NCBI RefSeq assembly: GCF_001723175.1
Contig: NC_064652.1
Span: 1,612,001 to 1,676,000, forward strand
Source of the DNA: Penicillium oxalicum
Taxonomy: Eukaryota; Ascomycota; Eurotiomycetes; Eurotiales; Aspergillaceae
Length of the DNA: 64,000 nt
Direction of reading: 5' to 3'
A program made the translations under genes and the position numbers. Shown here one piece after another: positions 1 to 11,440 of the stretch (the stretch's first letter is position 1; each line of letters starts with the position of its first letter). The notes under the pieces were generated by a model. The model was not told where the DNA came from. It ran no database searches and saw only the letters and a program-made list of their open reading frames with translations.

Positions 1-222
1 CTCGCCAACAGGAGGGGGCGAAGGCGCCGGGGGCGGGGCCGCTTCGGACTTGAGGGCTTCACCATCAGAACCATCTTCAACTCGAGGCTGCTTGGACGCA
101 TTGGCGTTGACATTGCCCTTGTCCTTTTGGTTGGCAGCATTCTGTCCGTTTTGGCCCTTCTTACCTCCTTTGGCAGGTTTTTCGCGGTACAGGGCGCCTT
201 GGTATTTTTGGGCTTCGCTCAT
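1..222 (-). CDS. N-terminal part of an unrecognised Lys/Gly/Ala/Pro-rich protein (runs off the left edge)
   Basis: An ATG at 222 (minus strand) opens a frame that stays open for 74 codons to the window edge. The peptide starts MSEAQKYQGALYREKP. It then becomes low-complexity: a GGKKGQNGQN stretch, Asn/Lys-rich sequence, an acidic EDGSDGE segment and a proline run. This composition suggests an intrinsically disordered N-terminal tail ahead of a folded domain that lies outside the window. A possible 3' splice site (TTTCTAG) sits just upstream of the ATG, so a 5'-UTR intron is likely. I do not recognise the family and assign no function. The frame reads as a real coding start, but only the leading fragment is visible. 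Confidence 0.55.
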   Translation of the reverse strand, partial: MSEAQKYQGALYREKPAKGGKKGQNGQNAANQKDKGNVNANASKQPRVEDGSDGEALKSEAAPPPAPSPPPVGE

Positions 223-1053
223 GCAAGACTAGAAACATGTAAGGCTTGGTCAGCGCCGTCCTTCCGAATCCCATTTTGACTTTCTCCATGCGTCTGCCAG
301 ACGGTCGACTTCTCCCCCACCGGACATCTCAGACTCTCCGGATATGGGCCCATTGCTCCAGCCGCGCAATTTGATTGTTTTCGGTGGGCGACGTGTGCCA
401 TTGAAGCGAACGTACCGTGTGTGCCCTGTAAGCGGTCCCTTGAAAATGGACCATGCAATCGATACAAGTGAAAGAGGCGCCGCGACACTGGTTGCGATGG
501 GGATCAAGCTTTTTCTTGGTGAAAATGTCACCGCATGCCTATTTTTTTCACAACAAAAACACTCCTGTCAGCCACTGTCCATGCGAGTTTGAATGAGGGA
601 CAAGTCCAAGATCTTCGAAGCCAAGTCCCTCACCCCAAGGGGATCAATTCGGCTCACCTCGCATTGGAAGGACACCATCTTGACGTCGCAAACGATAAGA
701 GTAACAGTGATTCAAAGTATAAATGGGACAAGCCGATTGAGTGACGACCAAGCACGACCCGTCGTTCGCGCGGCACAAGATATAGCAACCGGTTGAAAGT
801 GCCGATGAAAATTAGTCGAGCAGTATCGACGTGAGCGGGGAGTTGGCAGAGAATGCGCGGGCCGCAAATTTGAAGAACGGACAGGCGTGCGGAGCACAAC
901 AACAAAGTTATCCCTTGCGGAGTTGCGACGAGGGAGGGGGGGATGGCTATGTCTTTAAAAGGAAGTCGAGTATTGCGCAGAGTTGGGGTGTCGCCTGCAC
1001 GAGTTGCGCTGACTTGGAAAGGTCAAGTCAGCCCTCTTTGCTTGGACTTTGTG

Positions 1054-1104
1054 TTTTTTCTCTTTTCTTTTCTCTTTTTTTTTTCCTTTTTCCCTTTTTT
1101 TTTT
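1054..1104. repeat. Pure pyrimidine tract, 51 nt
   Basis: Every base from 1054 to 1104 is C or T, mostly T, followed directly by AG. Such tracts are common in fungal promoters near transcription starts. The tract is about 830-880 bp upstream of the left-edge minus-strand gene, but it is purine-rich on that gene's coding strand. Its role is unknown. Confidence 0.8.
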
Positions 1105-2412
1105 AGTTCCGGCGCGTCGAGAATGAGACAGCCGCGTGACGGAACGCTATACTTTATTCGGTAAGAGCTAGTCCTAGATAGGCAGAGTGATTGATGTGTA
1201 GTCTCGAAAGTCGGGGGTGTTCTTCATCGTCAAAAGTTGGTAGATGGCTGTGGAGTAGGACTATAATAAAACCACGAGTTAAGCTGTGGATGATCTCACG
1301 GTCTCACAACGATATACTGTTGAAGCACACTCATTATAGCTCACGAAGACAAGACTGAAATAACACGAGAAAGGAACATGAAACACAGCATCCGCCTCTG
1401 ACAGGGGTCCCCTCGATCTTCTCCCTCTGGGACTGCGGGACTCTCTCCTCGCTCAGACCAAAGCGCTTCAAAGCCGCGTCTGAACGCGACGATAGGTATA
1501 TGCAGTACATAAGTATTGTGTCAACGAGAATGCCGACAGTCATGGAGTATGCATCGGGGATTCGAGAAGAGCATACACGATCTACTACTTAACGCTACCA
1601 TTTAATGCGCTCCAGTCTTTAATCCACTGCCAGCACTTATGCTTGTCAAGTGGACTGCCATACTCTTTCACCAGATCTAAAATTCAGAATGATAATTACT
1701 CCTCGATAGATAAGAAGTATAAGCTATCCCCTGAAGACTAGCAGTTACGCCGATCGCAACCCGTGCCGCCGCCATCTCGCTACATCATGACTTGCCCCCA
1801 ACCCAAATCCAGACAGGTCAGAAGACTCCCCCCCCCCCCTAATCTCTTCTTCACTTGTTTCTTTGGATCAGCTGGATGGGAGGAAAAGCCTCCTACCCCG
1901 CGAGCCCTATTTTTGGCTCGGCTCAAATCCCGGGATTTGTAGATTCACTGAGCGTGCGCAGAGTGTGTGGCGCTGCTCCCAAATCACACAGCAGAATCCA
2001 TATTTGATAGCTTGGGTGTTATGTGCTACCCAAGGGAATGAGAGTGTGTGTATCTACCCTGGATTTTCGTCGGGATGAGTGGAGGCGCAATCATAAAAAG
2101 ACTGAACTATACCGGCTGCTGTGTTCGGGATCGAACACACACACCGCTCCAGTCGGTCTGATACTTATATCTGTAAGCGTACGGTGGACTACGCTACCAG
2201 GGAGCGACTGCGCAAGAATCATGCTTCTATGGACTTGCAACACGATTGCTTAATCGTCGCAGTGGGTCGCTAGTAATCAAGGACTGTAGAAATTACCCGA
2301 GAACGAAAAGGTTTTAAACCATCAAGCTGTCGTCCTGATGTGTATTGACTGTGGGAGAGGTCATGTCGTGCTGACTGAAGAATGAAAGCTTTCATTTGGT
2401 GGGATCACGCGC

Positions 2413-2446
2413 CACACACACACACACACACATACATACATATACA
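2413..2446. repeat. CA/CATA microsatellite
   Basis: Ten CA dinucleotides are followed by CATA-type units ending in TATACATG. It is a simple repeat in intergenic DNA. Confidence 0.9.
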
Positions 2447-3048
2447 TGCGTGCGCCAGTCCAGAAACCATCATCTGATAGGATGGAGATCTGGAACCCGC
2501 GAAAAATGAAAGGTCCACGGGACCACCCTCCATCGGAGAGTTTAAGGCTCGGCTGCCGCAACCCCTGCCGCTGCAAGCACATCATCCGTCGTCGCGGCCC
2601 ATGTCTTGGGGATGGCAAAAGGTGAAGGTCCAATACGATGCGAATGAGTGCTCAACGGGCTGAGTTGCAGACCCTGAGAGGTCTGCTGAAAGTGTGCGCC
2701 GTGCGCGTACTGGGGAGGGATAAATAGGCCAGTATCAAGAGCAGGTAATTTACACGGAGACCAGCTCCGGCAAGAGGGGCGTTTCTAGTGACAAGAAGAA
2801 AGATATACAACAGAAAAGAAACGCCATGAGGAATGCGACAGGAGCGATCAACTGGAGTAGGCAATCGAGTTTTGTGCATCAGAGGCACGGCATGAGCGTA
2901 GGATCAGAGAGAGATCAACCACGAGTCGTCCTGAAGAGGGTAAACAAAGCCACCAAGAAGTTAGTCAACCCATTCGAGGATTTTCCCAGAAAAGAATACG
3001 CCCTTGGGCAGAGCTAATCATGCCGTACGGCCTTCGATGCGGATCCAC

Positions 3049-3947
3049 TCACGCTTCCTTGGAGATTTCCACGGCCAGGTGATCGTGTGCATCGGCAAGG
3101 TCCTGCTTGCCGTCGCTACGGCTCGTCGCCGAATCACCTGCCTCCTTATTTTTGTCGTGTTCGCTCCCATCGTGCTTGTTCGCACCCTCATCCTCGGCGC
3201 AGCCGCAGTCGTAGAATGCGCCCAGGTTGGTGCAATCGAATTCCGGCTTTTCAAGCATCACATTGACCTCGTTATGAATGAAACATGCCCACCCAGCTGC
3301 AGCCTGACGTGATGAGACCTGTGGGGGGTACTTTTTCAAGTGTTGCTGGAAATGTTCCGCACATTCGCCACTATTTCATGCATTAGCCTTCATGAACAGA
3401 CCATTCAAGTGCCCACCAGCGGACGGTAGCTGAATTCATTCTCCGTGAATCGGGCCACAGAGATGACGAAGGACGATGTCGTACCAAGGATATAGTCGTG
3501 CAAAGAGGTGAATGTATGAGCGCAAAGCATCTTGCTGGTCTTCAGTGGGCTTCTCGGGGAATCGCGCCATGACGGTATGGAAATACTTCCATGTCGCACG
3601 GCCTAGCTCCGCTCTGTGGAGAGGTGGACATTGCGCCCCAGGATCAGCAGATGACTCTCGATTGAAACTTCTTTGTGATACCGGCAAGAAACCTCGAGGC
3701 CTTTTTGAAAGAGTGAGGGTCCTTACTTGGCTGTCGCATTGCCCAGCTTCGGCATGATCACAGCCCCTTTTAACGTATCCTCTTGAATGACGACTCCGGG
3801 CGCCGCAGTCGCGCCATGGTTGATGTGTCCGGGAGCCCTCACAGCAGGGCTTGGTGGCCCTTGTGGGCGAATAAAGAGAAAAATGATCAGGCATATTGAG
3901 ATCACAGCGCTAATGCCGATGCGCCGCGTCATTTGTCGATTCGCCAT
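3049..3947 (-). CDS. Erv2-type FAD-linked sulfhydryl oxidase of the ER
   Basis: Spliced model: 3947..3727, 3613..3485 and 3370..3049 (introns 113 and 114 nt, GT..AG), giving 223 aa. The first ATG of the frame encodes MANRQMTRR. Residues about 10-27 form a hydrophobic signal anchor. The Erv/ALR domain starts at AELGRATWKYFHTVMARFP. The redox pair is C117-G-E-C120; its first Cys codon is split by intron 2. Further landmarks are YPPQVSSR, the FAD-contacting HNEVN and the C-terminal FDCTN..YDCGC segment, then an Asp/Lys-rich hydrophilic tail. Established for the family: Erv2 oxidises thiols and passes disulfides to PDI, reducing O2 to H2O2, in the ER lumen. The length suits the family and every hallmark residue is present, so this is a confident call. 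Confidence 0.93.
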
Positions 3948-4716
3948 GGTGGCAATCGGTGGGGGAAGGGTGTCGCCGAGAGTGAGAGGAGAGGCAAGAG
4001 GGCGACGAAGGACAGGAGTTGTGGAGTGTGTGTTGAGCCTGGCGGGTAGAAAGGATGTCCCGCCGTGAAGCTTCTTGGATCCGAACTTCGAGGATGTTTT
4101 GGGCTTTGACAAGGACAATAATTCGTTTCGTGGCTAGACCGCGGTGAACGCTCGGTGGAACAAAGGAAGCTTAGTAAGGGCAGTTGCGTTTCCGCAACTT
4201 TATCTTCTTTTGATCAGGTCGAATCCGATCCACTTGTTTCGGAGTCTAAAACGTACGTACGTAGTTAGTTCGTTTCAGCTTTACAATTCACAGAACCCTT
4301 CAATTTTGCTGATGTGCTATTTTTCCAACTCCCAGGTCATTATGTTGACTAGTTGACGCTTCATTATTGTAAAGAGCTAAGGTTACCTGATGAAGATACC
4401 GAACAACTCAAGAATCTTTGACAGGAGCCAGTCTCCGTGTGGTCCCTTTGCGATCGGTCCATGCCAATCTCGGTGCACAGGTGCCGAGCCTCGATCAAAT
4501 CTCAACAGATATTCTCGGAAACTAGGCAAGCAAGAGCCATAATAGCAAGTCGAGGAGCACGGTATTTGTAGGAAGGATTGCCTAAAGCGGGAGCGTTCTA
4601 TGCATGCAAATGGTCGGCACTATTTATCGAAAAGACCCCTGGACTAAACCATGTGATTGCGAGAGTCTCATATTGAGATTCAAGAAAAAACTCGCCGGGG
4701 CCGACCCCGTACATGA
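3948..4716. other. Intergenic region between erv2-like and GH92 genes
   Basis: This is the promoter side of the sulfhydryl oxidase gene and the 3' side of the GH92 gene, both on the minus strand. It contains a short GTAC-rich stretch near 4252-4263. No gene is visible. Confidence 0.6.
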
Positions 4717-7181
4717 TCAATGTCCCATCGTGACGGTCCATTCTCGCGCACCTTTGACTTCATCCTGAACATGTACATCACTGAAACTCGGCGGGAGATC
4801 ATCTGTTCTCGTTCCCCAGTCACTTTCTTGCTCCCCGAGTGTTAGCTCGAGTGTCATGCCTTGCGTGAAGAATTCGTGGCCGATCCAATTTTTGGTGTAG
4901 GGCTGCCCGTTGAGCAGGGCACTTTGAATGTAGACTCGTTGGTAATTTGGGTCAAAGTTGGTACTACGAATCGTCGCAGTGCAGCCAGTCGTGGGATGAG
5001 TCACCTCAACAGCTTCAACGAAGGGAGCGCTGATGAGATAAACGTTCTGCCCCGGGTTCGGGAATAGGCCCATCATGCTCCAGGCGACAAATGAGCCCAT
5101 GGCACCGGAGTCATCATTGCCGGGGAGGCCATTGTGTGAGCCATTGAATGATTGCGGGATGTAACTGTGAGCTCTTTTGGTCGAGAGAGCTGGGCGGCCC
5201 GCATAATGATACTGGTATACAGTGAGAAATACGGGCTCGTTGCTGATATCGGCCAGTCCAGAATTGTGGAAATAGTCGAGGCGTTTCACGAAGGAGTCGG
5301 GGCCACCAAGGAGTTTGATTAGTGCAGCCATGTCGTGAGGGACGTAGCTGCTTCTGTGAGCAAGGGTGGAAAGCACGAACTTGTAGCTGAGGGGCAGACT
5401 TACAAGAGATACTCCCAGATACTCGATTCAAAGGTTTCAGATGGATTCGATGTCAAGGAGCACCACGACGCCAACGCACTGCAGGCAATCGGATCCTGGA
5501 ACCCCCATGTACCATTCAGATACTTTGGCTGGAAGAAGCCCGTGAAGCCAGTATTAGTTCCGTTTTCCAAGAACGAAGTCTGGTCGGCTTTGAATAAGTT
5601 TTTCCAATTATTTGCGCGAGAGAAATATTTCGCATTCTCCTCTTTGTCGAGACCCTTGCCCACGATTCCGATGCCGTAGTCATTGTAAGCATATTCCACC
5701 GTTCGTGAGATACTGCGCGAGTTGGTCCCAAATCCGAGATAGTCAAAATCCAGATAGGGGACATAGTTGAGTCGTTTCCAGCTCTGTAACCCTCCACGAC
5801 CCTCGTAAGACCATTCCAGAGGCTCGTTCTCGGCATCGTTGACCATCGCCTTGTACGCAAGGTCCCAGTCAACGCCTGTCAAATTCTTCACATATGCATC
5901 GGTCAGCACCACATCTGCATTGGAACCCCCCTGAGTCCAGCCCTTGCATAGCGACATGCGACAATCGGGGAGCCATCCTTCATGCTTGAAGGTATCGAGT
6001 AGACTACGGATCAGTTTCGTCTGAGTGTCAGGGTCGATGAGGGTCAAAAGAGGTAATTGTGCCCTGAATTGGTCCCAAAGACAATAGAAAGAATCAAAAT
6101 ACGGCTCAGCACTCTCCCACAATGGATTCTCACCAGTCATGTTCTGAGGCGAAAGCATGGTTCGGTAGATGCCGCTCCAAAAGGCACTGAGCATGGTGTC
6201 ACTGACGCCGCCCGATGTGATCTTAATCGGACGCAATTTCTCGGCCCAGGCATCGATGGCTTCTCGCTCAAGTCGACCGAAATCTGGGATCGGATCCGGG
6301 ACCTCGGCCTCTGCATTGGCGCAGGCCTGCTGAGAGCTCAAGTAACTCACTCCCACTCTGACCGTGACAACTCCATCATCCGGTCGTTCAAAGGTCACAT
6401 ATCCACCCGCTTGGAGATAGAAGTTATTGAACCCCCGGGTCACATACAACTCTTTCGGTTCTGACCCTGCGCGATCATTGACCCAGACACCGGTGTCTCG
6501 AACTTGGGCCCCTGCGAAATCAGCGCAAAAGAAAGCCCGATAGGAACCCGCCCCGAAACTCGGCAGGAATGTGCCGTTACCCACGACCCGACCGGTGTCT
6601 GCGTCAATCCCGATGCTGGCGTTCTGACGACTATCCCAGAGATCGGTCAAATCGAAAAGAATCAACGGGTCAAGCATACTTCCGTTCAAGGCGTAAGTTT
6701 CTGGAAACGTGAATCGGTACAGGGCAGTTCGTTCAGCTGCAGTCATTTCCGCCTTGATGCCATTGTCGAGCTGAAGGGCAAAATATCCCGGACGTGCAAT
6801 GACCGAGTCCTCGACATAGTGAGTCGCACGATCCGCTTTGCTGAAGTTGCAATTGTCCACGATATTGTCACGACATAGTTGTGGGAACACTGGAAACTGG
6901 CCTTGAGAGGGATTGCCTCCTGTCCCGCTGTCGTGCATATGAGAGAATCCAGTAACGTTGCTCCCGTCTGTGGAAAACCCGCCTGTGTTTTGACCATCCA
7001 CGTCGGCAACTGGCTTGGCCAAACCGTAGGGTAGACTGGCTCCAGCAAAGACATTGCCGCCAGCGGTAGAGCCGATCAGAGGATTTACATAGTGAATGTC
7101 TTCTTTTGCCGCGGCCGTGAGAGGAATTAAGAAAGAGATGAGGGCGAGTATCTTCATCTCGGAATGCAGCCGGAATCTCAT
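4717..7181 (-). CDS. Secreted GH92 alpha-mannosidase (alpha-1,2-mannosidase type)
   Basis: Spliced model: 7181..5404 and 5353..4717, with one 50-nt intron; 804 aa from the first ATG. A second ATG at 7157 (MKILALISFLIPLTAAAK) gives a cleaner signal peptide and 796 aa. The GH92 fold is recognisable throughout. The N-terminal part has YVNPLIGSTAGGNVFAGASLPYG and GFSHMHDSGTGG. The C-terminal catalytic part has GLPGNDDSGAMGSFVAWSMMGLFPNPG followed by VYLISAPFVEAVEV. Established for the family: calcium-dependent inverting exo-alpha-mannosidases that trim mannose from N-glycans or mannan. The signal peptide and several NxS/T sequons suggest secretion. It is complete, with no breaks. The exact linkage specificity (1,2, 1,3 or 1,6) cannot be read from the sequence. 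Confidence 0.95.
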
Positions 7182-7714
7182 TGTGGGCGGCTGGGAAAAC
7201 AGACTGGGTGGTAGACGTTATGAGACAGGCGATGTTTGGAGGGTCTGAAGCTTACAGAGCAAGCATCGCACGCAGGAATGCTCCCCCGCACGCATTTGAA
7301 CGGCGATCGCAACGTCACATACTTGATGCGATCGGCAAGGGATCCATCCTCGAGAAGTCGAGCTACTCGAAGAGTAAAGAGACAAAAAGGTACATCAAGT
7401 GCGGGGTTGGGTGTATGTGTCTCTTTTGAGATCAGCAGAGAGAGAGAGAGAGAGAGAGAGAGAGTAAAAACCGGTGAATGAGCAATTGATATTATTTCGA
7501 AAGCTACGTCGATGAAATTTGGGAAAATACATAGAAACAAAAAATGTACATTGAAATGTTCTTTTTGGGCGGATGAAAAGCCAGATCCGCAACTTGTCTG
7601 CTTCATCGAAGCGGGAGGGCAAGACAAACATGAAGATCCACCCTCCTGGTACAACATAAATCATCAGGATAAGTCTGGCGTGCCTCGCTCCAGCAAGTAT
7701 AAGATTGAAGAGGA
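7182..7714. other. Intergenic region with AG microsatellite
   Basis: This is the promoter region of the GH92 gene and the 3' flank of the siderophore transporter, both minus strand. Apart from the AG repeat at 7437-7464, nothing stands out. Confidence 0.6.
7437..7464. repeat. (AG)14 dinucleotide repeat
   Basis: Fourteen AG units lie 256-283 bp upstream of the GH92 start codon. On the gene's own strand it reads as a CT tract, a common element of fungal core promoters and 5'-UTRs. Its length is likely to vary between isolates. Confidence 0.9.
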
Positions 7715-9742
7715 TCATTCAAAGAGCATGGTACCCTTATTCTGCTTCTTGCCGACGTCGTAGTTCTTCCACACGGCGACGGCGGGGATGAGCAGGACCA
7801 GAACGCAGGTCGAGGCAATGCAGTTCATCCGCTGGGCATAACCCCACGCGTAGACGCAAGCATCCCGCAGTGGAGACCCGACGGGGTAGGTGCTTTGGAG
7901 AGTGACACCACCAAGGAAGATCTCGGTTGCGTTGGCCTTGAGGTCATCAGGCAGATGGCTGGTCAGCGCATCCACAAACACGTTGTTGTAGATGGCAGCT
8001 GAAATGGCATAACCGATACCACCTCCGATACTGGAGAAGAGACCAATCAAGGCCAGCATCATCGGGGTATTTTCACGACCACCGGCGGCCATGACAGCCA
8101 TATCCTCGCCGATGACGATCGTACCGCCCGCAAAGGCGATGAAGATTTGGCACATGATGATGTAGCCAATGCCATGTTCGGAGCCTCGGAAATAGATCAT
8201 CAGTCCGGATCCGAGGATCATCAGCGGTACACCAAAGAAGAGTACGATGTACTTGAAACGTCTGGTCCACCAGATGATCAATCCCAGAATAGGCGACCAG
8301 AAGGTAGATCCCACGTTATAGATCTGAATCATGTAGCCGGCCATGCTGAGATTCAGATTGTAGGTGATGAGAACAAAGTTGTAGAAGTACTGATCCCAGA
8401 GATAAAAGCTGAAGAAAGCCACCGCCGAGCAGATACAGGCTCCAAGGATAGTGGGTTTCTTGAGCATCTCGTAGCGAATGAAATGGTGACGGGCGAACCA
8501 TTTCTCCCACGCGGCGAATACGAAAAGCATACAGAACCCGACAATGATCATGGCGATGAAGGTGGCGGACTTGTACTGGGAGCGGCCGTACTGGGCCAGA
8601 CTAAAGGGAAGTAAGAAGATGACCCAGGCGGCCATCAGCAGGAAAGCACCAACGACTGCGACGAGAAGGTCAGCATGCGGTGAAGTTGACGCATGATTTC
8701 AAAGCCAAGACTTACCGTCGAATTCATGGAAGTAATGAACCAGCGATTGCCATGCTGTACGGCCAGAGTTTCTGGGTTGCCAGACCCCCATGCTGATGGC
8801 CTTTCGCTCATAAAACTTGAACACCAGAGCCAGAGGGCAGAGCACTGCAGGTTGAATGATGCAGAACATGCCATATCCCCAGCGCCAGCCAGAGGTATTG
8901 TAGATTGACTGCGCTGCCAGCGAGCCGGTGAAAGCAGTACAGATGAAGGGCGTGCTGGCAAAGGCAAAGGCGAACGCTCGCGAACGCAGGCCCGTGGTGT
9001 CAGCCACGAAGATATCTAGGATCAGATACACACAGTAGTATCCAATCCAATAGAGTACGTATCCTGCAGCAAATGCGTTGGGTCCATCGCAGGCTGCCAA
9101 GATAATCATGCCCAGCGTATAGATTGCGGTAGAGAACAGCAAGGCCTCGGCACGACCCCAGAGCTGGAGGGTCTTTGCCAGAGGAAGCTTCAGCGTTCCA
9201 CCAATGACACTGGCCAAGATGTATGATGTCGAGACTTGAGGAGCGGACTGGAAGTCACCGTAAACCCAATTCATCAGGCTAGAGCTGATGGCGGAGTGAA
9301 AGGCCAGCATGAAAAAGCCCACCCAGATCCTACATAAGCCCGCGTGAGCTTTGTCTACACAGGTTCCGGCCTGATTCCTTCCACGGCCTGGCCGAAGTAG
9401 AGGGCTGAGGTGATCAACTTACCATGCGTACACACCAGCCACGGTCTTGCGACTCCAAACCATAGCCGCAGCTTCAGCTTTCTGCTGTCCCAAAGCCGCC
9501 TTGTCGGTCACATGCTCCGGGTTATGAATCACCTCCTTCTCATCGTCGTCAACTCCATTCACGCCGAAAGAAGAATCTGTATCGCTGACGGGAGGACTCT
9601 CATGGTCGGGTGTCATTTCCACCGCCGTGTCTGCCGAATTGGACTGCGCATGCTTCGAGTTGTGCAAATCAGACGGATCGACGACCGTCTTGGTCAGACG
9701 ACCGTTGTCGTCACGACCGCGAATGGCATCGAGAGCACCCAT
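7715..9742 (-). CDS. MFS siderophore-iron transporter (MirB/Sit1 family)
   Basis: Spliced model: 9742..9423, 9329..8716 and 8655..7715 (introns 93 and 60 nt), giving 624 aa. The first about 95 residues are hydrophilic and acidic (cytosolic tail). After them come about 14 hydrophobic segments. Family landmarks are SSLMNWVYGDFQSAP near the first helices, GRAEALLFSTAIYTLGMIIL, GYYCVYLILDIFVADTTGLRSR, and, late in the protein, GYIIMCQIFIAFAGGT and MLALIGLFSSIGGGIGYA. The C-terminus (TYPVGSPLRDACVYAWGYAQ) is typical of fungal siderochrome transporters. Known role of the family: proton-coupled uptake of ferric siderophores across the plasma membrane. Which siderophore is carried cannot be read from sequence. 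The promoter supports iron regulation (see the 10093-10194 entry). Confidence 0.92.
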
Positions 9743-10879
9743 GGTGAAGATGAGCTGCTACTCTGGTCGACGACGTGGGCGATGTAGTCCGCAGTACAAA
9801 GCAGAGTAGGGGGTCAGCAGACGAGTGCTGTGGTGACCCTCAAACCTCAGAGTCGCTGCTCTGTGGTCGGAAAGGACGAGCCCGGGGAGAAATGGGACAA
9901 AAGCTTGTCGAAGACGATCTCTGGTGATAGGGAAGGAAGAAATGGAAAAATGGAAAGGCAGAGATGACGGAATTGGCCGGGTAAGGGCTGCGAGAGGGCA
10001 GACTTCCGGGTCGCCTCGTGGTCCCACGAAACACGGCGTCTCTCCTCGTCGGCGGGTTACTCTGGTGGGTACTAATCGTTTTTGTGCTCAATCCAATTTC
10101 AGCTGCGGAGCCGCTCGATCAGATAATTTTCTTACTTGGGGCCGCTATCAGCCAATCTGATAACGCAGCCCCACCTGGCTGATAACTCGCCAATTGTATT
10201 GTATCCTTCAAAGCTCCGCTGACCCATCCACGGGAAGTCTCTGTGCTGTTAGTTGGCTGTTTCGCGGGCCAGCCCACCATTTCTGGACTAGCGTGTGTTT
10301 ATCCGTCAAACCATTTGCCCGCAAACGGATTTCCGGATGGGGGCACAGTTGCACACTGCTACGGTAGCGATCGAATTGTCGGCCTTTTGGGGCTGACCAT
10401 GCTGGTTTCACTATAAGTAATCCACGATGCCAGCTTCACTTGAGTGAGTGATGAGTGATTGATGACCTCTCCTTCACCCCACACTTTCATACCTCAGAGA
10501 CAGGTTTCAAGTGTTACAACCTTTTTCGAGGCTCCGACGAGGGAGATTTGTCGCCACATCGGAAAAAAGAAACATGAGATTCATCCATGCAGTGTATCCA
10601 TCAATGACTGATCCATCTGATGACCGTCCCGCCCCACAAGTGGTGGCTGAAAATTCCCTCAAGCTTGACTAATAGTCCGTTCCTTACCGAAGCTCATTAC
10701 GGAATTCACGGGTTTAAGACAAACCTCGCTTCAAAAGTAAAATGAAGGGAAGATGCAGAGCGACATGGTAAAATTTCACTGTCACTGGGACCGTAATGAG
10801 ACTTTCAAGGGTGGCGTCGAGATGCAGATGTACAGTGATGAGCATCAAAAAGAAGGCAAAACGGCGATCGCATGTCGCT
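9743..10879. other. 5' region of the siderophore transporter and following spacer
   Basis: It contains the iron-regulatory motif cluster at 10093-10194. The remainder, to 10879, shows no gene that I can support. Confidence 0.6.
10093..10194 (-). promoter_or_regulatory. Predicted iron-regulatory module: SreA-type GATA sites with CCAAT boxes
   Basis: Two exact matches to ATCWGATAA occur at 10118-10126 (ATCAGATAA) and 10155-10163 (ATCTGATAA). A third GATA core lies at 10179-10185 (CTGATAA), and a reverse GATA at 10146-10150. Three CCAAT boxes lie at 10093-10097, 10152-10156 and 10190-10194; the middle one overlaps the second GATA site. The module is about 350-450 bp upstream of the transporter ATG at 9742. 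Known from Aspergillus: SreA represses siderophore uptake through ATCWGATAA when iron is plentiful, and HapX with the CCAAT-binding complex activates it under starvation. That this promoter is so controlled is inference. Confidence 0.7.
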
Positions 10880-11440
10880 TCAGCCCATAGAGGCCAATTG
10901 AGAGAAGCCCCTTGTACCACTAATCCCGAAAGAGGCTAAAGACGCTTGCACAGACGCCACCAACTTCTTATCAGATGGAAGAAACACGTCATGTGGGAAT
11001 AGCAAGCGCCAAGGCAATATCCGTCTTGAGTGGTCTCCATGGTCGGATCCATCGAGTAGAAGGGCGGCGCCTCGTAAAGCTTGAAGCCACCTCTTCTTGG
11101 CAGTCAGTAAGTCCATGCGGTGGGCAAATTTCCTGATGAGGAACAGCAAGACACCTCCTTGCGCCACTTCGACCGTCTGGAAAGCCCTGTATTCAACATA
11201 CCTACGGCCAGAGCTTTGGCTATATGATGAAGGTGATGGTGCTACAGTATTAAACATCTCGATGATTTGGAAGGATACGGCAACCTTTGCCAAGCTCCGT
11301 TGGGCCGCTGTGAAGCCCAGACATATTAAGCTGGAGGTTCCAGTGAGTATTTTCAGTAGGCAGGCGAACGGATTAGACCACCAAGTGCGAATGACGGGAA
11401 TAATCTCAGCAAGATGGCTCACATCGATTAGAGCAGCCAT
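10880..11440 (-). pseudogene. Doubtful 186-aa membrane-type ORF, possibly a decayed transporter fragment
   Basis: An uninterrupted ATG-started frame on the minus strand encodes 186 aa. It has hydrophobic stretches in the first 65 residues and around LLFLIRKF, then a basic segment (KKRWLQALRG) and a polar tail. The hydrophobic pattern and the SLAKVAVSF / LLTAKKRWL / RRILPWRLLF order loosely recall the N-terminal membrane region of fungal ABC-C transporters. The resemblance is weak, and no ATP-binding domain follows within 10 kb. It could equally be a chance frame or an orphan gene. I type it as a pseudogene only to express that doubt. No expression-related signal is visible. Confidence 0.25.

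Larger units (their letters stand above)
223..3048. other. Intergenic region, 2.8 kb, no convincing gene
   Basis: Only short scattered reading frames are present, without domain resemblance or consistent splice sites. The stretch holds a 51-nt pyrimidine tract (1054-1104), a run of 12 C (1828-1839), a CA/CATA microsatellite (2413-2446) and an 8-bp-stem, 4-nt-loop hairpin at 2120-2139. It separates the 5' end of the left-edge gene from the 3' end of the sulfhydryl oxidase, so it should contain the former's promoter and the latter's terminator. Confidence 0.6.

Noticed and set aside
2120..2139. Hairpin with a T-arm-like GTTCGATCCC on the minus strand
   Set aside because: The loop is 4 nt and no other tRNA arms are present, so it is only a small hairpin.
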